From NCBI GenBank assembly GCA_034008185.1, contig CM067086.1, forward strand, positions 1,984,001 through 2,048,000: a DNA stretch of 64,000 nucleotides, read 5' to 3'. The stretch comes from Gorsachius magnificus (lineage: Eukaryota > Chordata > Aves > Pelecaniformes > Ardeidae). Both the position numbers and the translations under genes were made by a program. Within the stretch, counting starts at the first letter, position 1. Every line of letters starts with the position of its first letter. This document shows positions 12,601 through 21,700 of this stretch, in pieces. The notes under the pieces are model-generated. The model was not told the DNA's origin. It saw only the letters and a program-made list of their open reading frames with translations, and made no database searches.

Positions 12601-15600
12601 ATTGGCCGAAAGCTGGTTGTGTGGAGGAATGTTGAGAGCCATACAGGCTACAAGAAGACCTTTTCCCTTTCTCCCTATGCCGAGAAGAAAAGGTATTTGG
12701 GTTTGGTTTGGGGGGGTTTGAGGAAGATGTTGGCTGTAAAGTTACAGATTCAGTGTTCCAAGGTATCTATGTGAATTACAACATATATGCTATGCTTAAA
12801 AGCGCACTGGAGAGTTCATTGTTTGCCTGCAATGGCTGCAATGCCTTGGGCTCCCTGTTCTGGAAACCAGGAATTAGGCTCTAAACTCTCCATGCGTTTA
12901 TTCACCGTTTGCCTCTAAGAGACTGCAGATGTGGCTCGGCACAGGGGGCTGTGGTTTCTCACCCAGTCTCATGCAGCTCCCTATGAAGGGGCACAGGTGA
13001 CCCCGTATTGAAAAGCTCCCGTCCAAGCAATGCTTTCTTTCCAAGACTGTGACAACTCTTAAGGCTGCAGCAGTGTTAGATGTGGCACCAGCACCCTGTC
13101 AGTGAACATAACTCATAGCCAGATGATCTCTAGTTACACAAATAATTTGATCTCTCGCTAGCTATGATGACATTGGCATTGGCAGAGGACAGAAGGCTGC
13201 TCAGGGAGAACAAGAAGCGAGGACACGAAGAATGGTGGAACAAATCTACGGAGCGGATGGTTTCTTTTGTGGTCCCCCAGGTGAGTGAAATCTTGATGGG
13301 GTAGTAAGTGTTACACACCCAGAATGCAACAGCGTACAGAAATGCCAAAACAGTTTAGGACACAAGGAAATGTTCTGAAAGCGCTCTCAGAAAGCAGCGT
13401 GTACGATACCAGCCTGTGAAACCTCAGCCACCGCTGGGGTAGTGGTCTTCCAGCGCTTCGTAGCTGAGTGGTTAGGAAAAGCTTGTTCTGAAGTTCTGGA
13501 GAAGAGTTGTTTCTCCTTAACTGTTTGCCATACTTGTTTTTCCCTTTTAGAAATATGCCTGAAAAGCACCAGTAAAAGGACTAACGTTTTCACCATTTAC
13601 CCATACCAAAAGTGAACCCTCTGAAGAAATGGCACATGCCCCACTCCCTCTCTGTTCCCACTCCCTCTCTGTTCCTTCTTTTCTTCTTGAAAAATGTAAG
13701 TGGCAGTAAAAACTGGAGAGAAAAAAGAGGAAAACTCCAAGACACCCAAAATTTGTCCCAAAACAGATGCTAGTGAGTAGAAGAAAGAGGAAGAGTGTGC
13801 AGATATTTTTACACCCTTCCCTGCCTCTACTCCACCTCCTAAGGTCCTTAGGAGAGCTTCTAGCTGAACTCGAGCCCCTCACTTTGTAACAGGGGCACAG
13901 ACCCAGAGGCCAACACTCACTAAAAGCATGCTGACAGCACGGAGAGCGAATTGTGAAAACGCCCCAGCGCTGCTCTCTGCTGCTGACAGATGGGCAGGAG
14001 CAGCAGTCAGCTCACACGAGGCAGATGCTACCACTCGCTACAAGCTACTGTCTTTGTGACCTGCTTCCCTTCAGGGAGCCTCCATAGCGTTTGTATGGAC
14101 AGAAATATATATATTTTTAAATATTTTTCTATGCACAGAGAGTCTACCCCAAACAGCCTGGCTGATTTATCTTCATTACCTAATTTTTTTTTTTTTTTAT
14201 TTCAGAAAAGAGCTATTCCCAGCTGGTATTTATGTCCACAACTGCTGGGAGCTTATGGAACTTGCAAGCTATTCAGTCCATGTGTCAAATTGAACAAGAC
14301 AAGGTTAGTAATGTCAGGAAGAACATATATACATGCTGTCTCTCTTCTGACTGCCGTAGTCTTTAATCTCTAGCTGAAAGGAAGCCAGGCAGAAATAACG
14401 TAAGCTACAGAACAGGTTTCAGCCTAGAGGACTCCAAAGCAATTTAGCTACTGAGCAATATAGGGATGATTCCACCTGTCACTACAGCCCAGCTGCAGAG
14501 TAGCAGCTGCCATTAAACAAGAATAAACGAACACTGAACAAGAGCTTGGTCCAGAAGCCAAAGGTGCCCATCAGAAGCTGCTGAGAATTTTGGGCAGCAA
14601 AACCTAATTACCGAAATGGAGCTATCATCTTGGAGCCAGCAAGTTTTGCAAGTGGGAGGTTTAATTGGATAAGCTGTCTTTGCCACGGGATATAAATTTT
14701 CAAATCAGAGGTTATAAAATGTAAATAATGGGCAGGGTTTAATTTTTGCAAAAGGCCAGCATGTTTCAACAGCTTTAGTATTTGCAGTTTGGCATTGGGA
14801 GGATGGTGAGCCGGGGCTGGTGCAGCTGGAGGGGAGGATTACTGCAAGGAGCAAGGAACACCATGGGGCTGCGAGACGGAGAGCGCAGAGAGGGTCTGAC
14901 ATGATGCTCCCTCGTCTGTTTTTCAGATACGCTCACACGTTCATTTTAGAGACCTCTGCCAACGTACTGAAGCCAACGAATGCTGCCCGAGCTGGTCTCT
15001 GGGGAACTACATTGCTGTCCTGTACAACAGATCTTCATGTTTGGAAATAACCCAAGGAGACATCTCCCACACTCTGGCCCTCCTTCGTGCCTGCGCTCCA
15101 GACTACCACAAAGGTATCCTCACCCCGTCTTGCATAGGTCCTGAGACCGTGAGGCAGAAACACTCTCAGTGCGCCAAAGTCCCAGACAAATGTACCCGCT
15201 TCAATGCCATTTACCAGCTTCTTCACTTCTTGGTCGACAGAGACTTTCTTAGTCCCCAGACAATGGAGTACCAAGTGCCATCTCTCAAATACAGCCTGCT
15301 GTTTTTGCCTACAAGGAAAGGTGCATCTATGATGGGGATCTACTTAGACAATCTTGAATCCTGGGATCTGTTTGATAACTATACATCTATCACTGGAATG
15401 GACCTGGGCCTTAAACAGAAACTATTCCAGCACTACCTTTTACTGGATACGAAGTATCCAGTCCTGGCAATACTAGCTATTTTTCTAAGCATTTCTTTTT
15501 ATTTACGCTCAGTCTTTATTACCTTGATGGTCCTGCTCGCTGTAGTCAGCTCTTTAATGATCTCCTACTTCTTGTACAAGGTGGCCTTCAGATTCACCTA

Positions 15601-18346
15601 CTTCCCTTTTGTCAACCTGACAGCAGTCATCATTCTCAGCAGCATTTGTGCCAACCACACCTTTGTCTTCTTTGACCTCTGGAACCTCAGCAAGAACCAG
15701 AACCCTTCCGCTGGGCTTTCTCAGTGGGTGAGTCAAACCATGCACCATTTTGCATATCTCACACTGGCATCTTGCTTCACAACGGGTGCTGCCTTCTATG
15801 CCAGCTACATTAGCAATATAATAGCCATCCGCTGCTTTGCCATTTACATGGGCACCTCTGTGCTGGTGAATCTGGTATTCATGATGACTTGGCTTCCTTC
15901 CTCGGCTGTGCTGTACGAGCGCTACATAGCAACGACCTGCATTTACAAGCCAGAAGACTACTGGAACGACACCGGCCACAAGAGAGTCACACTCTCCCTC
16001 CATTACGTTCTCAGGGGTCTCCAGAACACGCTGTCTGAAACCTCCAAGCTGCTGTTTGAAAAGCTGCTGCCTTGTGGGGTCATCAAGTTTCGGTACATCT
16101 GGATCTGCTGGTTTGCTGCCTTAGCGATAGGAGGTGCCTACATTTCCTGTTCCAACCCGAAACTCAAACTCCCGACACTCGAGACATCGTCTGTCCAGGT
16201 GTTTAGACTGAGCCACCCCTTTGAGAGGTATGATTCTGAGTACTGCCACCAGTTCATGTTTGAGAGGCTGGAGCACGGAGAAGGGCAGCGTATGCCTGTC
16301 ACGATAGTCTGGGGCATTCTGCCTGTGGATAATGGGGACCACTTCAATCCAAAAAGCAACGGCACCCTAGTGACAGACGTCACCTTCGCAATCCAAAGCC
16401 CTGATTCCCAGAAGTGGCTCCTTGAATTCTGCCAAAAAGTGAAGAACAAAACTTTCTATGACCCCAACGCAGAGCAGAAATCTACTGTGTGCTTCATGGA
16501 GGAGTTCCTCAGGTGGATGGACAGTCGCCAGTGCTCCCAGCGGGACCACAGCTTCAACCTTTGCTGCAACCAGTTCTCCTTCCCTTATGGAAGCGAAGTC
16601 TTCCTCCACTGCATCAAAATGATGCTCCTGGAACGAGGCCGGGAAGAGGCAGAAACGTACGATATGGGCCTCAGGTTTGACGGAGAGGGGAATCTCGCTG
16701 CCTTAGTGCTGCAGTTTCAAACTATTTATCACTACAGCTTCAACTACAGCAAAGCCAAACAATTCTATGAGGAAATCAACCTCTGGGTAACAGAGGAAAT
16801 GAAAACTGCCCCTGTGGGGCTTCAGAATGGGTGGTTTACCAGTAAACTAGAGCTCTACAATCTCCAGCACAGCCTCAGCACAGAAACGATGGTGGTCATG
16901 GGGCTCTCTGTAGCCATTTCCTTCGTGGTGCTGCTTCTCACTACCTGGAACGTTCTCCTTAGCGTTTTCTCTGTTACTGCCATCGCGGGCACTGTCCTGG
17001 TGACCGTTGGCCTTTTGGTCCTCTTGGAGTGGCAGCTCAACGCAGTGGAGTCGCTCTTCATTTCAGCTGCCGTAGGTCTCTCCGTTGACTTTACCGTCAA
17101 CTACTGCATCTCCTATCACCTGTGCCCCCATTCTGACCGCCTGAGCCGAGTGGCCTTTTCCCTGAAGCAGATGAGCTGTGCCACGGCCATGGCAGCTTCT
17201 GCTCTCTTCTCTGCGGGGGTCATTATGTTGCCTGCAACAGTCCTGGCATACAGGAAGTTGGGGATATTTGTCATGATGATTAAGTGTATCAGCTGTGGGT
17301 TTGCCAGCTTCTTCTTCCAGTCACTGTGCTGCTTCTTTGGCCCAGAGAAGAACTGTGGGCAGATCCTCTGGCCTTGTGCCCACACCATGAAAGACTATTC
17401 TGATGACTCCGGGCTGAATGGAAGCTTTGCCTGCGGGGGGAGCGAGAAGCAAAACCGGTTGCGGAAAGTCCAGGAGTCCAACACAGCAAATGAGCAATAT
17501 GAGCTCCAGCCCTTGTCCAGAAAACTCAGCGACAGTTTTGACAACAGCACTTCCACAAGCAAGCTGTCCAACCGACCGTCAGTGCTCTCTGAAGACACAC
17601 GAGTTGAAGACAACAGGTGCCCCAGAATAGGAATGCACCCTTCCCTTGAAAGAGAGAGACAGAATCTGCAGGAGACCCTTGGAGACCAGCAGGTTGGCCT
17701 GTGCCAGTGTCCTGCCTTGCAAACCTCCTCTCCGTACAAGCACAGCAGCTCAGGAGCAGAAATTCACAGGGAGAGACTCTGCCGAGATTGTCGATGTCGA
17801 AAGTACGGTCCAAAAGCTTGGGATGGGTCTGGGCTGGACCGTATCCAGCCGGCTGGTGCAAAAGAAGAAGGGCAGCTCAACAAATCACAGTGCTTTAGTG
17901 ACACTGCCCAGCAGCAGTCGGATTATACCTCAGACAACAGCCATCTCCCTGCTGCTGACATCTACAAAATTCACAGATGCCTTTGTTCTCTTGGCAGCTC
18001 CTTTGACATGCTCAACATCTCCAGCGAGACGTCGATCAGTGATTTTGAGCAAGGCCTAAAGCTTGCTGAATCAGCCAGTTCTTGTCCTGATGTCTTAGAG
18101 CTGTCTGATTCGTACAGTCAAATGGAGAGAGGTTACTTGAACGGGAAGAGAGATACCCTGCGGCTGGACCTGAGGGAGACTGTCTTTGATATCTCTCCGG
18201 CAGCATCGCAGCAGAACAGCTCTTCATGGAAAAATCGTTTTGGATTAGGGAGCGAAGGTCCGGTCGTGTTACCCAACAGCCAACCAGACATGCCTGATGT
18301 TTGGATCAAACGATCTAGTGCACAAAGTTCTGGTTACAACAGTTGA
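6460..18346 (+). CDS. DISP2: Dispatched homolog 2 (DISP2), 5'-incomplete, seven exons
   Basis: This is a multipass RND-family/sterol-sensing-domain membrane protein, paralogue of the Hedgehog-release transporter DISP1. The role of DISP2 itself is poorly defined. Coding exons are 6460-6906, 9321-9350, 11482-11605, 12577-12692, 13162-13280, 14206-14303 and 14927-18346. All introns are GT-AG and all junction phases agree, giving about 1,450 codons plus a missing start, against about 1,400 aa in human. Order: Ser/Pro-rich cytosolic N-terminus; TM1 in the third exon; first lumenal domain; TM2-TM6 (sterol-sensing-like) about 15457-15915; TM7 about 16096-16148; second lumenal domain; TM8-TM12 about 16880-17340; long polar C-tail. 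The tail ends in a family-typical stretch, P-N-S-Q-P-D then S-G-Y-N-S. The TM4 acidic motif is replaced by A-N-H, while the TM10 G-L-S-V-D motif is kept. Identity rests on recalled similarity to human DISP2, the intron pattern and synteny with KNSTRN and IVD. Confidence 0.95.
9321..9350 (+). CDS. DISP2: DISP2 30-nt microexon
   Basis: Exactly 30 nt lie between a long pyrimidine tract ending ctatctgcag and a gtacgt donor. It supplies the residues H-D-K-A-F-R-M-P-K between the N-terminal domain and TM1. The flanking exons can also join directly in frame (AG plus T), so it could be skipped without a frameshift. A UGC sits just upstream of the acceptor. Confidence 0.88.
9626..9705. repeat. (AT)n(AC)n...(TG)n(TA)n imperfect inverted repeat
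   Basis: An AT then AC dinucleotide run is followed, after a spacer of about 27 nt, by a TG then TA run. The two arms are nearly complementary and could fold as a hairpin. It lies in the DISP2 intron just downstream of the microexon. Confidence 0.9.
11215..11345. promoter_or_regulatory. Candidate intronic regulatory element (DISP2)
   Basis: Clustered homeodomain-like TAATTA/TTAATTA/ATTAAT cores and a forkhead-like GCAAACA lie within about 100 bp, ending some 140 bp before the TM1 exon. Function is inferred from motif density only. Confidence 0.3.
11482..11605 (+). CDS. DISP2: DISP2 exon with TM1
   Basis: The acceptor is gattccag and the donor gtaagt. It encodes S-Y-S-Q-M-I-A-E-W-P, then a hydrophobic segment of about 24 residues (TM1) and the start of the first lumenal loop (N-L-P-D-F-S-E-P-L-M). 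It ends on a codon boundary. Confidence 0.93.
12577..12692 (+). CDS. DISP2: DISP2 exon, lumenal loop 1
   Basis: The acceptor is gcttgcctgcag. The exon opens G-F-E-P-R-D-T-D-I-G, a strongly conserved Dispatched-family stretch, and ends two bases into a codon. The donor gtattt is weaker than the others in this gene. Confidence 0.92.
13162..13280 (+). CDS. DISP2: DISP2 exon, lumenal loop 1
   Basis: The acceptor tctctcgctag and donor gtgagt join in phase with both neighbours. It encodes a Gln/Glu/Arg-rich linker followed by Y-G-A-D-G-F-F-C-G-P-P, the cysteine-containing stretch shared with the human protein. Confidence 0.9.
14206..14303 (+). CDS. DISP2: DISP2 exon, lumenal loop 1
   Basis: A T-rich tract and ttcag precede it, and the donor is gttagt. 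It encodes S-Y-S-Q-L-V-F-M-S-T, then S-L-W-N-L-Q-A-I-Q-S-M-C, which corresponds closely to the human protein. It ends on a codon boundary. Confidence 0.94.
14927..18346 (+). CDS. DISP2: DISP2 terminal coding exon (TM2-TM12 and C-tail)
   Basis: This single 3,420-nt exon opens I-R-S-H-V-H-F-R after tttttcag and ends at TGA 18344-18346. It holds eleven of the twelve predicted membrane segments, the second lumenal domain with many paired cysteines, and a cytosolic tail of roughly 300 residues. A giant terminal exon is the usual vertebrate Dispatched structure. The reading frame is unbroken, with no sign of pseudogenisation. Confidence 0.97.
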   Translation: MRSHVHFRDLCQRTEANECCPSWSLGNYIAVLYNRSSCLEITQGDISHTLALLRACAPDYHKGILTPSCIGPETVRQKHSQCAKVPDKCTRFNAIYQLLHFLVDRDFLSPQTMEYQVPSLKYSLLFLPTRKGASMMGIYLDNLESWDLFDNYTSITGMDLGLKQKLFQHYLLLDTKYPVLAILAIFLSISFYLRSVFITLMVLLAVVSSLMISYFLYKVAFRFTYFPFVNLTAVIILSSICANHTFVFFDLWNLSKNQNPSAGLSQWVSQTMHHFAYLTLASCFTTGAAFYASYISNIIAIRCFAIYMGTSVLVNLVFMMTWLPSSAVLYERYIATTCIYKPEDYWNDTGHKRVTLSLHYVLRGLQNTLSETSKLLFEKLLPCGVIKFRYIWICWFAALAIGGAYISCSNPKLKLPTLETSSVQVFRLSHPFERYDSEYCHQFMFERLEHGEGQRMPVTIVWGILPVDNGDHFNPKSNGTLVTDVTFAIQSPDSQKWLLEFCQKVKNKTFYDPNAEQKSTVCFMEEFLRWMDSRQCSQRDHSFNLCCNQFSFPYGSEVFLHCIKMMLLERGREEAETYDMGLRFDGEGNLAALVLQFQTIYHYSFNYSKAKQFYEEINLWVTEEMKTAPVGLQNGWFTSKLELYNLQHSLSTETMVVMGLSVAISFVVLLLTTWNVLLSVFSVTAIAGTVLVTVGLLVLLEWQLNAVESLFISAAVGLSVDFTVNYCISYHLCPHSDRLSRVAFSLKQMSCATAMAASALFSAGVIMLPATVLAYRKLGIFVMMIKCISCGFASFFFQSLCCFFGPEKNCGQILWPCAHTMKDYSDDSGLNGSFACGGSEKQNRLRKVQESNTANEQYELQPLSRKLSDSFDNSTSTSKLSNRPSVLSEDTRVEDNRCPRIGMHPSLERERQNLQETLGDQQVGLCQCPALQTSSPYKHSSSGAEIHRERLCRDCRCRKYGPKAWDGSGLDRIQPAGAKEEGQLNKSQCFSDTAQQQSDYTSDNSHLPAADIYKIHRCLCSLGSSFDMLNISSETSISDFEQGLKLAESASSCPDVLELSDSYSQMERGYLNGKRDTLRLDLRETVFDISPAASQQNSSSWKNRFGLGSEGPVVLPNSQPDMPDVWIKRSSAQSSGYNS

Positions 18347-18812
18347 AACCTTGCAGAAAACAAAACTGTACTGCTGGAGAAAGGGGAAGTCGAAATCTCC
18401 TTGGAACTGTAAATATCAGTTTTTTCCTCATGCCTCTCCTAGAGCTGAGACTGTTTCTTAGTATTTCAGCTGTGCAAATACCTGTGTTTTCACAGAACCA
18501 GCAAATCTGATACTAGTGAGAGGATGTGAGATCAGTCTTGATGGAGTACAAGCCCTTTGACCTTCCAGTGTCTGGTGCCATATTCACAGCTGTACTGCAG
18601 AGCTTCTCCAGTAAACCTGGTTTGTCATGTCCCACAAGGTGATTAGATTTTGTTTTCTTGTCAAGTCTGCAGAGGAGAGAAAGAATGAGGTGAATCTCCC
18701 CAGACATTTATCAACAGAGAAAGAGAGCTCATGTAAAAAAAAAATATAAAAAATCCAAACCCCAAACCCACAACTGTTGAAAATCTAGATATCAAGTGCA
18801 GAGTGTATTGTC

Positions 18813-18818
18813 AATAAA
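18813..18818 (+). terminator. DISP2: Proximal poly(A) signal AATAAA (DISP2)
   Basis: A canonical hexamer 467 nt after the stop codon, followed by an A-rich and then a T-rich sequence. Confidence 0.5.
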
Positions 18819-19299
18819 AAAAGAAAGTCTTTCGTTTTCTACTGAGTCAGAAACTGCTTTATGTAAAGTCCAGGTTCACAGATCTCATCAAAATAGTTCA
18901 GATATTAGAAAAAAATCTCGTTGAGACTTTTGAGTTGATTCAGTCTCTTACTGAACATGGAGGAGGCTGCAGAATCCAGCCCAAATCCATTTTCAGTAAC
19001 AATCTCGGTTTGGTTTATCCGAAGAAATCCTAGTACTGCCAAAGATCTTCAGTGTGAGATTTCCCCTTTGCGAGAAGTGTCCTCGTCCCCTCAGGGACTC
19101 GGGTGCTTCGCGTGTCATTTTCATCGCTTGTTGCCACTCAAGGCATTCCCTACAAACATGCAACTTTTTAATATTTGCATATCTGGTGAATCTTGAATTT
19201 TACTTCTTTTTTTTTCTCTCTACCAGAAACAAACAGGAAAACACTTCATTGCCTTTATCTGTTGAAAAGTGAAAACATTCTCTATACAAGTTGATGTAA

Positions 19300-19305
19300 A
19301 ATAAA
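19300..19305 (+). terminator. DISP2: Distal poly(A) signal AATAAA (DISP2)
   Basis: A canonical hexamer about 950 nt after the stop codon, with T-rich and TGTG-containing sequence within 40 nt downstream. Confidence 0.55.
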
Positions 19306-19701
19306 TGCTTATGACAAACTTTCCTAAATCTGTGTGATGCTTCATTTTCACCAAGAACACTGTGGTTCATTTTCTTAATCTTTTAAGTGCCTAATGTATT
19401 TTCCAACATAACCATCAAAAGGGAAGTACACATCTTAAAAAGGTTCGCTCGGACACCCACAAGTAGTTTGCACTGCTCTGTGGGAGACGGGCCACAACTG
19501 CTTAATGTAGGTGAGGAACACACTCTTTTAGACCCAATAACCCTGCTTGAAACATGCAATGTTATTTCAGCTTTTGTGCATGTCAGGGTTTGTGTTTTCA
19601 CAGCACAATTCTGGGTACTCAGGTGGGTTGTTTTGGCAACCAGAGCTGCCCTCGGGCTGTGAGCCAACGCTGCCTGAGACCCTCTCCACACAGCAGCTTT
19701 T

Positions 19702-20056
19702 CATAGAATCATAGAATCATAGAATCATAGAATCCCAGAACCGTTTGGGTTGGAGAAGCCCTTTAAGCTCCCCCAGCCCAACCGTTCCCCTACCCCTGCC
19801 ATCCCACCCCCAAACCCTGGCCCTCAGCACCGCCTCTGCCCGGCTGTTAAATCCCCCCCAGGGTGGGGACTCGACCCCTTCCCTGGGCAGCCCCTTCCAG
19901 CGCCTGACAGCCCTTTGGGGAAGGAATTGTTCCCCATGGCCAACCTCACCCTGCCCTGGCACAACTTCAGGCTGCTCCCCCTCGTCCCATCGCCCCTTCC
20001 CTGGGAGCAGAGCCCGACCCCCCCCCAGCTCCCCCCTCCTATTGTAGAGGGCGATG
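19702..20056 (-). mobile_element. CR1 LINE 3' fragment
   Basis: It begins with four CATAGAAT units, the reverse complement of the CR1 3' octamer tail, followed by the antisense CR1 3' UTR. It is truncated where the CR1 body would continue near 20056. Confidence 0.92.
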
Positions 20057-20457
20057 GTAATTTCACATTATATTTGGAGGGACTTCTCACCCGTTTTGAA
20101 AACTGTATTGGGGAACACCGCAAACACATCTGAGAAAAGCAGGAAACACTTTATCCTTCCCCCTTACAGCGTGGGAGGGCAATTTTAACCGCCTCCAACG
20201 CAAGCGGCAGCACCGGCGCCCTGAGGGCACAGCGGGGAGGCCTCCGCGGCGCGCATTCCCCCCCAAGGCCCCACAGAGGCTCTGAGGGCTGCGGGCCTCG
20301 AGTGTCCAAACCACAGGGCGAGGCGGCGGGAGGCAAGGAAGACGCTCCCCATCGGTGGCTGGCTCCCCTGAGGGCGGTTACGAGGGGAGGCAGTGTCACC
20401 CCCGCCCGGGGTGGGGGGAGCCGCCATCCCGCACAGCGCCTTCCTTTCACCAGAAGG
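20057..20457. other. CpG-rich patch between two CR1 copies
   Basis: This non-repeat stretch is rich in CpG (for example 20170-20420) and GC-box-like strings. It may be a detached part of the KNSTRN CpG island, separated from the rest by the CR1 at 20458-21318. No reading frame here looks like a gene. Confidence 0.45.
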
Positions 20458-21318
20458 ACGGGATGGCATCCAGAGAGACCTGGACAGGCTGGAGAGGTGG
20501 GGTCATGGGAACCTCATGAGGTTCAACAAGGCCAAGTGCAAGGTCCTGCCCCTGGGTCGGGGGAACCCCCGGTATCAGTACAGGCTGGGGGAAGAAAGGA
20601 TGGAGAGCAGCCCTGCCCAGAGGGGCTTGGGGGTGCTGGGGGATGAAAAGCTGGCCATGAGCCGGCCATGGGCGCTGGCAGCCCAGAAGCCAACCCTACC
20701 CTGGGCTGCATCAGGAGAAGCGTGGCCAGCGGCGAGGGAGGGGATTGTGCCCCTCTGCTCTGCTCTGGGGAGACCTCCCCTGGAGCCCTGCGTCCAGCTC
20801 GGGAGCCCTCAGCACAAGGAGGACATGGACCTGTTGGAGCGGGGCCAGGGGGAGGGCTACTAAAATGATCCGAGGGGCTACTAAAATGCTCCGAGGGCTG
20901 GAGCCCCTCTGCTAGGAGGCCAGGCTGGGAGAGTTGGGGGTGTTCAGCCTGGAGCAGAGAAGGCTGCGGGCAGAGCTGAGTGCGGCCGGTCAGGGCTTCA
21001 AGGGGGCCCCGAGGAAAGGGGGGGACAAGCTTTTTAGTGGGCCAGCTGGGACAGGACAAGGGGGGATGGCTTTAAACTGAAGCAGGGGAGGTTTAGCCTG
21101 GATCTAAGGAAGAAATTCTTTACAATGAGGGTGGTGAAACCCTGTCAGGGGTTGCCCAGAGAGGGGGTGGAGGCCCCATCCCTGGGACCATTCCAGGCCA
21201 GGTTGGACGGGGCTGTGAGCAACCTGATGTGGTTCAAGGTGTCCCTGCTCCTGCAGGGGGGTTGGGCTGGGTGACCTCTAGGGGTCCCTTCCCACCCAAA
21301 ACATTCTATCATTCTCTG
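20458..21318 (+). mobile_element. CR1 LINE, 3' part
   Basis: A sense CR1 segment from the end of ORF2 (the tgaggttcaacaaggcc region) through the 3' UTR to the terminal attctatcattctctga. It carries the subfamily ending tctaggggtccc. Short ORFs within it are decayed CR1 frames. It stops about 200 bp before the KNSTRN start codon. Confidence 0.93.
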
Positions 21319-21329
21319 AAGAGGCGGGA

Positions 21330-21700
21330 GGGAGACAGCAGCAGCGCGCGCCACCCACCTCAGAGCGCACCCGCGCGCACTGCGCCTGCGCGCGCTGCTC
21401 TCTGGGGCGGGAAGCGCGCAGCGGGCGGGGCGCTCCTGCGCATGCGCGGGGCGGGGCGGGGCGGCCTAACGCGACCGTTTGGCGGCGGGTTCGATTCAAA
21501 CGGCGGCGGCGGCGGCATGGAGGGCGAGTCATCCCGCATCCCCGTCTACACCGCGCTCCACCGCGGCGGCCCGCCCGCGGGTGCGTCCCCTTCTGCGGGA
21601 GGGAGGGCTCCGCCGTGGGGCACCGGGGTGCGGAGGGCCGGCCTGCGCGTTAGGCCGGCGCGGGAGGGGGCGGGGGGGCGGCGAGCGGTGGCTGTGTCGG
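21330..21700 (+). promoter_or_regulatory. KNSTRN: KNSTRN CpG-island promoter
   Basis: A CpG-dense stretch around the KNSTRN start. It has two NRF1-like sites (21381-21392 and the palindromic 21437-21447), several GC boxes, an E2F-like TTTGGCGG (21478-21485) and, just downstream, TTCAAA (21495-21500), the reverse complement of the CHR core TTTGAA. There is no TATA box. This layout fits a G2/M-expressed gene. Confidence 0.7.
21517..21580 (+). CDS. KNSTRN: KNSTRN exon 1
   Basis: The ATG follows a run of GGC triplets. It encodes [15 protein letters not shown] and ends one base into a codon at a gtgcgt donor. It carries the SxIP motif. Confidence 0.85.

Larger units (their letters stand above)
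18347..19701 (+). other. DISP2: DISP2 3' UTR and flank
   Basis: Untranslated sequence follows the DISP2 stop. Canonical AATAAA hexamers sit at 18813-18818 and 19300-19305; the second has a T-rich stretch downstream and could mark the distal end. No further coding signal is seen before the CR1 at 19702. Confidence 0.65.

Noticed and set aside
15554..16003. 149-codon minus-strand frame opposite DISP2
   Set aside because: It lies wholly within the conserved DISP2 coding exon and reads as its shadow.
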